This document shows, piece by piece, positions 7,226-14,664 of a stretch of DNA of 16,286 nucleotides. The notes beneath the pieces were generated by a model. That model saw only the letters and a list, made by a program, of their open reading frames with translations, did not search any database and had not been told where the DNA came from. Position 1 is the first letter of the stretch. Every line of letters starts with the position of its first letter. A program made the translations under genes and the position numbers. Origin of the DNA: JBEKYD01 sp049509915 (GTDB lineage: Bacteria > Acidobacteriota > Terriglobia > Bryobacterales > Bryobacteraceae); the NCBI GenBank assembly GCA_049509915.1, contig JBEKZL010000211.1:1-16286 (forward strand), written 5' to 3'.

Positions 7226-8476
7226 TTACACCACCAGGCTCGTCACTTCGACCGGCGTGCGCGCCCCGGTGACCACCACGATGCCGCTTTCGGTCACATA
7301 ATGATTTTGCCGGTCGCGCTCCAGGTCGAAGCCGATCATGGCGTCTTCGGGTACGCGGACGTTCTTATCCAGAATCGCACGGTGCAGCCTGGCGCGGCGC
7401 CCGATGTCGCAGTTGTCCAGGATCACGCACTCGTCCACCAACGCGCCGGAATGGACCTTCACGCCGCGCCCCAGCACCGAATTGCGCACGGTGCCGCCGG
7501 AAAGAATACAGCCTCCGGAGACGATGGTGTCGATGGCCTGCCCGCGCCGGTTCTCCTCGTCGAAGGTGAACTTGGCCGGCGGGTCCGAATAGCTGGTGCT
7601 GCGCACCGGCCATTCGCGGTTGAACAGATTCAGCGCGGGACTGACCGAACGCAGATCCATGTTGGCCTCGAAGTAGGCGTCGATGGTGCCCACGTCGCGC
7701 CAATAGGGTTGCGAGTCGGCCGGCTCGCCGGAGATACGGTTGCTCTGGAAATCGTAGGCGTAGATCTCCGCTTTGCCGGCCAGCTTGGGAAGAATGTCGC
7801 GCCCGAAATCGTGGTTGCTTTCCGCAATGGCGGCGTCTTCGTGCAGCAGGCGCAGCAGCATGCGGGTGGAAAATATGTAGTTGCCCATGGAGGCGAAGAC
7901 CCGGTCCGGGTCGCCCGGCATGGTGGGCGCCTCCGGGTTCTTCTCGTGGAATGCCAGCACGCGGCCGTCCTCGGCCGCTTCGATCACTCCGAATTCGGTG
8001 GCATGCTTCTTGTCCACCGGAATGGCCGCCACGGTGACCTCGGCGTTCTTGTGTACGTGGAAGTCGATCATGCTGGAGATGTTCATGCGGTAAATATGAT
8101 CGCCGCCGAAAATCGCCACCACGTGCGGATCGGACTGCTCCACCAGATTGATGTTCTGGTAAATCGCGTCCGCCGTGCCCTGATACCAGGTTTCTCCGGC
8201 GCGCATCTGGGCCGGCACCGGGATCACGAATTGCGATTTCAACAGCCCGCCGAACTGCCAGCCCTCGCTCAGGTGCTGCAGTAGAGACTGGCTGCGGAAC
8301 TGTGTCAGTACGTACACCGAATAAATTCCGGAATTAATGAAATTGCTTAAAACGAAATCGATGATCCGGTACTTGCCCCCGAATGGAACCGCCGGTTTGG
8401 CGCGTTCCGTGGTAAGAGGATGTAGCCGCGTACCCTTCCCGCCGGCCAGTACGATTCCCAACACCCTGATCCGCAT
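7226..8476 (-). CDS. glgC: Glucose-1-phosphate adenylyltransferase
   Basis: A 416-residue ADP-glucose pyrophosphorylase. It makes ADP-glucose from ATP and glucose-1-phosphate, the committed step of bacterial glycogen synthesis, in the cytoplasm. The N-terminal nucleotidyltransferase domain has AGGKGTRLHPLT (11-22), RAKPAVPFGGKYRIIDF (25-41) and IFGGDHIYRM with the catalytic aspartate (~D126). FHEKN and FASMGNYIF follow. The C-terminal left-handed helix is seen in SGGTVRNSVLGRGVKVHSGALV. Length fits the family (E. coli 431). I chose the ATG at 8476, which gives the N-terminus MRIRVLGIVLAGG. A TTG at 8524 would add 16 residues that do not look like this family. Neighbours are dedA downstream and motAB divergent. 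No other glycogen gene is in the window. Confidence 0.95.
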   Translation of the reverse strand: MRIRVLGIVLAGGKGTRLHPLTTERAKPAVPFGGKYRIIDFVLSNFINSGIYSVYVLTQFRSQSLLQHLSEGWQFGGLLKSQFVIPVPAQMRAGETWYQGTADAIYQNINLVEQSDPHVVAIFGGDHIYRMNISSMIDFHVHKNAEVTVAAIPVDKKHATEFGVIEAAEDGRVLAFHEKNPEAPTMPGDPDRVFASMGNYIFSTRMLLRLLHEDAAIAESNHDFGRDILPKLAGKAEIYAYDFQSNRISGEPADSQPYWRDVGTIDAYFEANMDLRSVSPALNLFNREWPVRSTSYSDPPAKFTFDEENRRGQAIDTIVSGGCILSGGTVRNSVLGRGVKVHSGALVDECVILDNCDIGRRARLHRAILDKNVRVPEDAMIGFDLERDRQNHYVTESGIVVVTGARTPVEVTSLVV

Positions 8477-8503
8477 AGACTTTTTGCTTAGCCCTATTCT
8501 TTC

Positions 8504-8638
8504 AGGAGGTCCCCCGAAATGCAACTGTTTTCCAGCGCCGGGCGCCGGGCTCGAAAGCCGCCTAAAGCTATGGCCGCCGCGCGCCGATATGTCCTACTGA
8601 CTGAGTTCGATACATGTTCGCAATCATCGGCATTTTAG
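8504..8638 (+). CDS. Possible 39-residue leader ORF before motA
   Basis: AGGAGGT (8504-8510) is followed after eight bases by ATG (8519). The frame runs 39 codons to TAG (8636-8638). The peptide begins MQLFSSAGRRARKPPKAM and is rich in Arg, Lys, Ser and Ala, with no recognisable domain. The frame overlaps the motA start (8614) by 25 bases, and motA itself has only a weak GAG upstream, so translation of this frame could deliver ribosomes to motA. The coordinates include the ribosome site; the coding part is 8519-8638. It could equally be chance, because the same bases lie in the glgC promoter region. Confidence 0.3.
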   Translation, partial: RRSPEMQLFSSAGRRARKPPKAMAAARRYVLLTEFDTCSQSSAF

Positions 8639-9471
8639 CTGTATTCGGCGCGATTGTTGCCGGCTATCTGATGGAGCACGGCAACCTGATGGTGCTTGTG
8701 CAACCGGCCGAACTGCTCATCATCTTCGGCGCGGCATTGGGCACTGTTTTGATCGCCAATCCGCTGCCGGTCCTGATTGCCATTGCCAAAGGGATTGGCG
8801 GTGTTTTCGGCGGCAGCCGGTTCAGCAAGAGTTTCTATCTCGACCAGCTAAAAATGATCTACGAGCTCTACAATTACGCTCGCAAATCGGGCACGGCCAA
8901 ACTGGAGGAAGATATCGACAAGCCCGACAAGAGCCAGATCTTCTCCAAGTACCCCAAGTTTCTAAAGGACCATCACGCCGTGGCATTTTTGTGCGACACC
9001 CTGCGCATGGCCGTGACCGGCGGTGTCGATGTGATGGAAATCGATTCCATGATGGAAGTGGATCTGGAAGTACACCATTCCGAGTCCGCCCAGCCCGTCG
9101 CGGGGCTCACCACCATGGCGGACGCGCTGCCCGGTCTGGGAATTGTGGCGGCCGTGCTGGGCGTGTGCATCACCATGGGCTCGTTGGGCGGACCGAAAGA
9201 AGAAATCGGGCATAAGGTTGCCTCCGCTCTGGTGGGCACCTTCCTGGGCATTCTGATGTGTTACGGCCTGTTCGGGCCGATTTCCTCGGCCATGGGCAAG
9301 GAGCAGGAAGCGGAAGGCCGCTATTACGGGTTTTTGCGCATGGCATCGCTGGCTTTCGTCAAGGGAGTGTCGCCGATGATGGCGGTGGAGTTGGCTCGCC
9401 GTTCGATTCCCCATGGTGTGCGGCCCAGTTTTCAGGAAACGGAAGCGAGCTGCCGAGGCGCCAAGAAGTAG
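8614..9471 (+). CDS. motA: Flagellar motor stator protein MotA
   Basis: A 285-residue inner-membrane protein that forms the proton-conducting stator with MotB and drives flagellar rotation. It has helices at ~1-20 and ~30-50, a large cytoplasmic loop, and helices at ~170-190 and ~203-225. Residues known from E. coli MotA fall at the same numbers: R90 and E98 in the rotor-contacting loop and P173 in ALPGLGIVAAVLG. This supports the ATG at 8614, before which the frame is closed by TGA (8602-8604). The start lies inside the 3' end of the small upstream frame. motB follows after 24 bases, so the two are one transcription unit. Confidence 0.96.
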   Translation: MFAIIGILAVFGAIVAGYLMEHGNLMVLVQPAELLIIFGAALGTVLIANPLPVLIAIAKGIGGVFGGSRFSKSFYLDQLKMIYELYNYARKSGTAKLEEDIDKPDKSQIFSKYPKFLKDHHAVAFLCDTLRMAVTGGVDVMEIDSMMEVDLEVHHSESAQPVAGLTTMADALPGLGIVAAVLGVCITMGSLGGPKEEIGHKVASALVGTFLGILMCYGLFGPISSAMGKEQEAEGRYYGFLRMASLAFVKGVSPMMAVELARRSIPHGVRPSFQETEASCRGAKK

Positions 9472-9495
9472 CGGTCGGGCGGCCGGAAAAAGACC

Positions 9496-10371
9496 ATGAC
9501 CCCAGAACCTGAGAATGACGAGCCAGAGGCGCCGCCGGCGTCGCCGGATCGCCGTCCCATCATCGTCATCAAAAAGAAGAGCGGCGGCCATGGAGGCCAC
9601 CACGGCGGCGCGTGGAAAGTGGCCTACGCGGACTTCGTCACGGCCATGATGGCCCTGTTCATCGTTCTCTGGCTCATGGGCTCGGACCAGGAAGTGAAGG
9701 AGGCCATTGCCGGGTACTTCCGCGATCCCAGCGGTACCGGTAAGCTCACCGGTTCGTCCTCGACCGGCGCCGGGGGCACCCACGCCGCCATTGAAATCAA
9801 CAAGGACGACATGGGCAAACTGAAGGAAAAGATTGAACAGGTTCTGAGAAGCCTGCCAAACTTCAAGAGCCTGCAGGGAAACATTGAAATTACCATCACC
9901 GCGGACGGCCTGCGCATCGAACTGCTGGAAACGGCCAAAGGAATGTTTTTCGAGTCGGGCAAGGGCTCTCCCACCGAAAGCGGTGCGGAACTGCTCGCCA
10001 AGCTGGCCCAGGAGTTGGGCAAGCTCCCCAACAACCTTCTCATCGAAGGCCATACCGATTCCAAACCGTTCGGCAGCGGCGACGCCTACTCCAACTGGGA
10101 GCTATCGAGCGACCGGGCCAACTCCGCTCGCAAACTGATGGAAGCCAGTGGCCTGCGCGCCGGCCAGGTCGCCCAGGTACGCGGCTTCGCCGACCGCCAG
10201 TTACGGCATCCCGAAGATCCCGAGAATCCCTCCAACCGGCGCGTCTCGGTCATCGTGCAGTACTTGGAGCCCCCGCCCGCGGCCGGCGCCCACGACGACA
10301 AACCTCCAGCCGAAAAACCCGCCGAACAAAAGACCGCCCAACCCACGGCAGCCAAGCCGGAAAAGAAATAA
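9496..10371 (+). CDS. motB: Flagellar motor stator protein MotB
   Basis: A 291-residue partner of MotA that anchors the stator to peptidoglycan. A short charged N-terminus with RRPIIVIKKKSGGHGGHHGG precedes the single helix AWKVAYADFVTAMMALFIVLW. D46 is the proton-binding aspartate, equal to D32 of E. coli. A Gly/Ser/Thr-rich linker with plug-like sequence follows (~65-110). The OmpA-type peptidoglycan-binding domain covers ~130-256, with GHTDSKPF (185-192) and SNRRVSVIVQYLE at its end. The last ~30 residues are a Pro/Ala/Lys tail (AEKPAEQKTAQPTAAKPEKK). The aspartate and YADF context indicate proton rather than sodium coupling, by family precedent. No other flagellar genes are in the window. 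Confidence 0.95.
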   Translation: MTPEPENDEPEAPPASPDRRPIIVIKKKSGGHGGHHGGAWKVAYADFVTAMMALFIVLWLMGSDQEVKEAIAGYFRDPSGTGKLTGSSSTGAGGTHAAIEINKDDMGKLKEKIEQVLRSLPNFKSLQGNIEITITADGLRIELLETAKGMFFESGKGSPTESGAELLAKLAQELGKLPNNLLIEGHTDSKPFGSGDAYSNWELSSDRANSARKLMEASGLRAGQVAQVRGFADRQLRHPEDPENPSNRRVSVIVQYLEPPPAAGAHDDKPPAEKPAEQKTAQPTAAKPEKK

Positions 10372-10409
10372 CCTACTTTCGCCGCGGAGCTGTTCCGTAT
10401 CCCTGCCAT

Positions 10410-10428
10410 CCGGGGTGCTCGACTCCGG
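10410..10428. terminator. Hairpin between convergent motB and argS
   Basis: CCGGGGT (10410-10416) pairs with ACTCCGG (10422-10428) across a five-base loop. The pairing is seven pairs with one G-T wobble. It lies in the 89-base gap between the two convergent stop codons, where a bidirectional terminator would be expected. Neither side has a T-run, so termination here is only suggested. Confidence 0.3.
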
Positions 10429-10460
10429 TATCCCGAAGGGCTCGGAACGCCGCCCGGATC

Positions 10461-12392
10461 TTACATATATTCCGGAATCCGAATGCCCAGGATCGCCGCA
10501 GTACGCTCCAACTGGCGGCGGAAAAAATCGGTCATCCAGAGAAGAAAGACTTTCTTCTCGCGATTGGGCTCTTGCAGGACCGGGTACTGGTGGTAGAAGT
10601 TATTGAAGGCCTGGGCGAGGGAAAATGCGTACTTGGCGACGTGCGCCGGCTCGCCCGCCACCACCGCTTTTTCCAGCGCCGCGTCCGCCTTCGACGCCGC
10701 CAGCAACATTTGCCAGGCGTCTTCGGTCGCGAGTTGCCGGCCCATCGCTTCCCCTTTCAGCTCGGAGGCGAAATCCGGTACCTCTTCGCCGCGATCTTCC
10801 AGCTTGCGCAGAATATTGCGCGCCCGCACTGCGGCGTATTGGAGATACGGGCCGGTTTCCCCTTCGAAGCTCAGCGCTTCCTGCAAATCGAAAGCGATCA
10901 CGGAAGTGCGCGTGAACTTGAGCAGGAAATAGCGCAGCGCGCCGATGGCAATTTGCTCAGCGACACGCTTCCGCTCTTCGGGCGGAGAATCCGGGTGCCG
11001 CGCCGCCACTTCGTCCAGCGCCTTTGAAATCAGCGTATCCATCAGGTCGTCGGCTTTTACCCCGCGTCCTTTGCGGCCCGACACTTCCACGTAGGGTCGC
11101 TCGCGGTCCTCGTCGGAAAGCGAGATGCCCAGGTCGGCGCAGCAGCGATGCGAAAGCGCCACCATCTCATAGGAGAAGTGGACCGATTCTTCCGCCTGGC
11201 GCTCGTAGCCCAGCGCACGGAGCCCGGCGGATACTACGTCCTGGAGGTAACTCTGGCGCGCGTCGATCACGTTGTAGACTCGGGTGGCGCGGCCGAACTC
11301 GGGCGCGGGCTCCTGGTTCGGGGCATCGCTGGTCACCCACAGCAGTCGGCCATCGGCGTAGCGTTGGAACGGCCGGTAATAAAAATCCTTGCCCAGCAGC
11401 CCGAATTTCCAAAGCTGATAGGCAATATCCTTGCCGACGTAGGTGACCGTGCCGCCCGATCGCACGATCACCTTTCCCTCCTCGGAGAGACCGGGCATTA
11501 CCCAACAGCCCGCGTTCTTGCCCTCCGTTTCCATGTAGATAGCGTTGCGCTCCTTAAGCAGTTCGAAAGCCGCCGCCCAGAAATGCAGATGTAGAATTTC
11601 GCTTTCGCGCGGCAGTACGTCGTACTCCACGTCGAGCCGAAGCATGGTGGCCAGATGCGCCCGCACGATGGCGTCGGCGACGATATCGCTCAGTTCCGCC
11701 AGTTCGCCCGAGCCGGCTTCGATGGCGTGGAGGGTTTCCGCCCGCCAGTCGAGTGCTTCGGCATGATCCTGGTAATAAGCTGTCGTGCGCGCGTAGAGGT
11801 CCCAACAATAATAATCGAAGCGCACAGCCGGGTCGGCCAGCATGAGACGCACTTCGGCCGGACCCTTGCCTTCAAGGTAGTGGAAGCCCACCACCACGTC
11901 CGCCACCTGTACGCCGGTATTGTCGATGTAGTTTTGTGTTTCTACGGTTTCGCCGCGCGCGCGCAGCATACGCACAAAGGTATCGCCCAGAGTGGCGTTG
12001 CGCAGGTGCCCGACGTGCGCCGCCTTGTTGGGATTAATATTGGTGTGCTCGACGATCAGCTTGCCGCCACACGCGGACGGCGGCGCAGCATCGCCCTCCA
12101 GCAGCGCCGATCCATAGGCCCCGCGGTCAAGCCGGATGTTCAGATAGCCGTTTCCCGCCACTTCCATGGCGGCCACGCCGGCGATCGGGCCAACCTCGTT
12201 AGCCAGTTCCAGGGCGATTTTTCTAGGCGCCTGCCGCAACTGCTTGGCCAATTGAAAGGCGACCGGCACGGCCATTTCGCCGAAATCGCTCTGACGCGGT
12301 TCTTCAATGGCCACCGCCACGTCAATGCCGTAGCGCGCGCCTATGTGGGCGCGGAAGGCGACCGAAACCTGTTTCTGGATGGAATGGAACAC
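10461..12392 (-). CDS. argS: Arginyl-tRNA synthetase
   Basis: A 643-residue class I aminoacyl-tRNA synthetase charging tRNA-Arg with arginine, cytoplasmic and essential. The N-terminal Add-1 domain carries QSDFGEMAVPVAFQLAK (~34-50). The catalytic domain has IVEHTNINPNKAAHVGHLRN, with HVGH (126-129) as the HIGH motif. TYVGKDIAYQLWKFG (~317-331) and the C-terminal DALR anticodon-binding domain (from ~550, GETGPYLQYAAVRARNIL) are also present. The KMSKS loop is represented by SGRKGRGVKADDL (438-450) and lacks a classical KMSK, a variation known among arginyl-tRNA synthetases. The start at 12392 is GTG with TAGG five bases upstream. A TATACT box at 12409-12404 is suitably placed as a -10. The gene is monocistronic here, convergent with motB. 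Confidence 0.95.
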   Translation of the reverse strand: MFHSIQKQVSVAFRAHIGARYGIDVAVAIEEPRQSDFGEMAVPVAFQLAKQLRQAPRKIALELANEVGPIAGVAAMEVAGNGYLNIRLDRGAYGSALLEGDAAPPSACGGKLIVEHTNINPNKAAHVGHLRNATLGDTFVRMLRARGETVETQNYIDNTGVQVADVVVGFHYLEGKGPAEVRLMLADPAVRFDYYCWDLYARTTAYYQDHAEALDWRAETLHAIEAGSGELAELSDIVADAIVRAHLATMLRLDVEYDVLPRESEILHLHFWAAAFELLKERNAIYMETEGKNAGCWVMPGLSEEGKVIVRSGGTVTYVGKDIAYQLWKFGLLGKDFYYRPFQRYADGRLLWVTSDAPNQEPAPEFGRATRVYNVIDARQSYLQDVVSAGLRALGYERQAEESVHFSYEMVALSHRCCADLGISLSDEDRERPYVEVSGRKGRGVKADDLMDTLISKALDEVAARHPDSPPEERKRVAEQIAIGALRYFLLKFTRTSVIAFDLQEALSFEGETGPYLQYAAVRARNILRKLEDRGEEVPDFASELKGEAMGRQLATEDAWQMLLAASKADAALEKAVVAGEPAHVAKYAFSLAQAFNNFYHQYPVLQEPNREKKVFLLWMTDFFRRQLERTAAILGIRIPEYM

Positions 12393-12483
12393 GGGAACCT
12401 ACGAGTATAGCGAAGTGCCCGCCCGCAGACGCTGTTCCCGTGCCATCCTCAAGGCGGGTGGCGACGTTATTGTGGCCGGGGCT

Positions 12484-12869
12484 TCAAACCGAGCCGTTAA
12501 CCCGCCTCCGCCACGATTGGGCTCCGAGCGCCGCCACGCCGGCGCCCAACAACCACAGGGTTGCCGGTTCGGGAGCGGAGCCGCCGGCGGAGTCGACAGT
12601 CGAGATATCCGCCGAAAAGATAAGGCCGCCCTCCGCCCCGAGACAGCAGTGGAGTTGGGAAGCGCGCTCCCGTTGAGGTATATACCCGGATTGAGGTCCC
12701 CCAGTTCATTATCGACTTCAGAGTCCAAAGTCAGGGAGCCGGAGACAAAAGCGTTCGGAATGTTGAAGTCGATCGCGTATAGGGCGGTGTAGGCGGCACT
12801 TGAGCTACTACCGGCGCCGGCGCTTGTTCCGATCCACTCGGCGCCGGCGGTTGTCAATGCAGAGGGGGC
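12484..12869 (-). pseudogene. Remnant of a PEP-CTERM exported protein, two frames
   Basis: The upstream part (12869 to about 12640) reads AEWIGTSAGAGSSS, then ALYAIDFNIPNAFVSGSLTL and NPGIYLNGSALPNS, like a beta-sandwich secreted domain. From about 12642 the sense continues in another frame: LGAEGGLIFSADISTVDSAGG, then PEPATLWLLGAG, a hydrophobic helix, and SWRRRVNGSV before TGA (12486-12484). That end is a textbook PEP-CTERM sorting signal (PEP motif, membrane helix, arginine cluster), used by exosortase to process exported proteins. No signal peptide or start codon is left: the upstream frame is closed by TGA at 12872-12870. The joint between the two frames also seems to lack a segment, judged from how such proteins usually read. 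I conclude it is a decayed gene missing its 5' end. Confidence 0.72.
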
Positions 12870-12878
12870 TCAGCCCCT
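12866..12878 (-). terminator. Small hairpin at DUF2061 gene end
   Basis: Just past the DUF2061 stop codon the minus strand reads GGGGCTGAGCCCC, a five-pair GC stem with a three-base loop. There is no T-run after it. It could serve as a weak terminator or a stability element for the short upstream transcript. Confidence 0.3.
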
Positions 12879-13107
12879 AAATCTCGTATTCCGGCGGCTT
12901 TTCGCGCCCGAAGGCGATCCGGTCCCAGATCCGTTCATGGATAAAATAGACCGCGATTTTGGCCGCCATATCCAGGCCGCCGATACCCAGCGACAGGTTG
13001 GCTTTGCCGGTTATCACGAAGACAATCAACCCTGTGGTGACCGACCCCAGAATCCGGTAGCTCACCGCTTTGACGATGCTGCGCGCGCGGCTCTCCACTG
13101 GTCCCAT
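12877..13107 (-). CDS. DUF2061 small membrane protein
   Basis: A 76-residue protein of the DUF2061 family (PF09834). It shows the family's order of motifs: SRARSIVKAVSYRILGSV near the N-terminus, a hydrophobic stretch with TTGLIVFVITGKANLSLGIGG, then AAKIAVYFIHERIWDRIAFGR. Two short membrane helices are likely. The function is not known. I chose the ATG at 13107, not the TTG at 13122, because homologous wording begins shortly after it. Neither start has a clear Shine-Dalgarno sequence. The gene is intact and stands between the PEP-CTERM remnant downstream and the divergent RDD gene. Confidence 0.82.
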   Translation of the reverse strand: MGPVESRARSIVKAVSYRILGSVTTGLIVFVITGKANLSLGIGGLDMAAKIAVYFIHERIWDRIAFGREKPPEYEI

Positions 13108-13253
13108 TCTACAATATGTCAATCTAGATTGGGAACTATTTCGGCGTTAAATGAGGTTGGAGTGGCTTGACGGCTGCCACTGGGAAACGCCTCCGCGTCT
13201 AACGCTGCGGTGGGGCCTCGCCCTTGGGGCGTCCCTGCTATTCTTTATGGAGA

Positions 13254-13706
13254 ATGCTGGCGAGAACAGAACGGCCGGTTCGCGTCTACCAACCGCACGA
13301 GACGTCGCGGATGCTGGAGCTGCAAGGCATGGAGCTGGCGTCCTTCACTTCCAGGGCATGCGCTTTAGGAGTTGACTTCCTGGTGGCTACCGCCCTGTTC
13401 ATGAGCGCTGGAATGGGTGTTGGGACGATCGCGACCAGCCTTGGTTTTAAGGGCAATGTTCACATTGAACTGAACTTTTTTGAGAACTGGTACAGTATCG
13501 TCTATTTGGTTTTGTTCTTTGGCCTCTCGGTGTATATCGGCAATGGAAAGACGCTGGGGAAGCGGCTTTTCCATATCCAGGAGCTGGGATTCGGGTTCCT
13601 GCAGTATTTCATTCACCCCAACCGACGCACGGTTCATGACCGGATTGCGGAGACGATTGTCGTCTGCGACATCGCGCCGCCCAGCCCCGCCAGATCCCGG
13701 CCTTAA
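13254..13706 (+). CDS. RDD family membrane protein, apparently shortened
   Basis: About 150 residues with RDD-family features: LQGMELASFTSRACALGVDF holding the conserved Arg (R34) and Asp (D41), two membrane helices (~38-60 and ~80-95), GNGKTLGKRLF (97-107) and the C-terminal VHDRIAETIVV (127-137). Between GKRLF and GFGFLQYF there are only about six residues. Relatives have a longer stretch here with a conserved arginine and part of a helix, so an in-frame internal deletion near 13569-13590 is likely. The start is uncertain: ATG at 13254, or TTG at 13224 in the same frame. An extended -10-like TGCTATTCT (13236-13244) lies just upstream, so the mRNA may have a very short leader. It is the first gene of a rightward series with the serine hydrolase. 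The molecular role of RDD proteins is mostly unclear. Confidence 0.72.
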   Translation: MLARTERPVRVYQPHETSRMLELQGMELASFTSRACALGVDFLVATALFMSAGMGVGTIATSLGFKGNVHIELNFFENWYSIVYLVLFFGLSVYIGNGKTLGKRLFHIQELGFGFLQYFIHPNRRTVHDRIAETIVVCDIAPPSPARSRP

Positions 13707-13734
13707 CGCTCCCGCGGTCGGGTAAGATCGAGGA

Positions 13735-14658
13735 ATGTTCTCTTTCGCAAAAGGCGCCGCATTGGCGGCTCTGATGGGTGCGGGCCTCGATGCGGGGTCG
13801 CTCCAGGAAGCGCTCGCTGCGCGCATGGCCGGCTTTCCGGGAACGGTTTCGCTCTATGCGAAGAATCTCGATAGCGGCGCCTCTATCGGCATTCATGAGT
13901 CCGACAGGGTTCGCACCGCCAGCACCATCAAGCTGCCCACCCTGGTCGCGCTCTTCGACGCTGTGGCGCGCGGCGCGGCCAAATGGAACGAGCCGCTGAC
14001 GGTCACCGCCGCGGAGAAAGTGACAGGCTCCGGAATCATCGGCAGCGAAATCTCCGATGGCGTCCAGCTTCCCCTACGCGACGTCGCAAACCTCATGATC
14101 GTGCTGAGCGACAATACGGCGACCAACATGATCATTGAGCGCATCGGCGCCGACACCGTCAACGCTTACCTGGATAAGATCGGCATTCATACCACCCGCC
14201 TGATGCGTAAGGTGAGAGGCGACGGTGGGCAGCTCAACGCCGCGGAGGGTTGGTCAGCCGCCGGTAAGCTGCCCGAGAACCAGAAGTACGGCCTGGGTGT
14301 CTCGACGCCGCGCGACATGGCCGCCATCCTGGAACGGCTCGAAAACGGCGAGTTGGTCAGCCCGGAGGTGTGCCGCGATATACTGGCGATTCTGAAGCGG
14401 AACCAGGACAACACCGGCATCCGGCGCGGATTGGGCGACTTGCCCATCGCCAATAAGAGCGGCGCGCTCGATGCCTTGCGCTCCGACGTTGGAATAGTCT
14501 ATTCCAAGGCCGGACGCATCGCCATGGCCATCACCGTGGACGGGATTCCGCAGCCCGATTGGGGACCGGACAATCCCGGTTCCATTCTGATATCCGACCT
14601 GGCCAAACTGCTGGTGGAGGGTTTAGCCCCTGCCCAAGCCGTCCCGGCCGTGAAATGA
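13735..14658 (+). CDS. Class A beta-lactamase-like serine hydrolase
   Basis: A 307-residue protein with the beta-lactamase/DD-peptidase fold (beta-lactamase2 type). The active-site motifs are STIK (S63, K66), SDN (S125-N127) and KSG (241-243), and STPRDMAAIL (190-199) matches class A enzymes. In class A the general base Glu166 lies four residues before the omega-loop asparagine. Here that region reads GDGGQLNAAEG (162-172), with glycine where the glutamate should be, and the stretch before KSG is about ten residues longer. It may therefore act on peptidoglycan-like or other amides/esters, or be a poor beta-lactamase. A short hydrophobic N-terminus (GAALAALMGAG) could be a weak signal peptide. 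The ATG at 13735 follows GAGGA directly, a cramped ribosome site, but TAA closes the frame 9 bases upstream of the start. It lies 28 bases after RDD and 6 bases before the NIPSNAP gene. Confidence 0.85.
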   Translation: MFSFAKGAALAALMGAGLDAGSLQEALAARMAGFPGTVSLYAKNLDSGASIGIHESDRVRTASTIKLPTLVALFDAVARGAAKWNEPLTVTAAEKVTGSGIIGSEISDGVQLPLRDVANLMIVLSDNTATNMIIERIGADTVNAYLDKIGIHTTRLMRKVRGDGGQLNAAEGWSAAGKLPENQKYGLGVSTPRDMAAILERLENGELVSPEVCRDILAILKRNQDNTGIRRGLGDLPIANKSGALDALRSDVGIVYSKAGRIAMAITVDGIPQPDWGPDNPGSILISDLAKLLVEGLAPAQAVPAVK

Positions 14659-14664
14659 GGCTCC

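Noticed and set aside
6563..8284. 573-codon plus-strand frame
   Set aside because: It lies wholly opposite dedA and glgC. Its His/Arg/Gln/Ala-rich composition is typical of an antisense shadow and no family is recognisable.
8962..10053. 363-codon minus-strand frame opposite motA and motB
   Set aside because: motA and motB carry all expected functional residues. The antisense frame crosses both genes and looks like no protein family.
12399..12857. 152-codon minus-strand frame taken as one intact protein
   Set aside because: Its second half (RRAALSFRRISRLSTPPAAP...) is out-of-frame reading. The true sense moves to another frame that ends in a PEP-CTERM tail, so I report a pseudogene instead.
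13117..13122. TTGACA on the minus strand as a -35 box for the DUF2061 gene
   Set aside because: A -10 box at the normal distance would fall inside the coding region after the ATG at 13107, and no suitable hexamer is there.
13151..13375. 74-codon plus-strand frame before the RDD gene
   Set aside because: No family likeness. It overlaps the RDD N-terminus in another frame, and its ATG has no clear expression signals.
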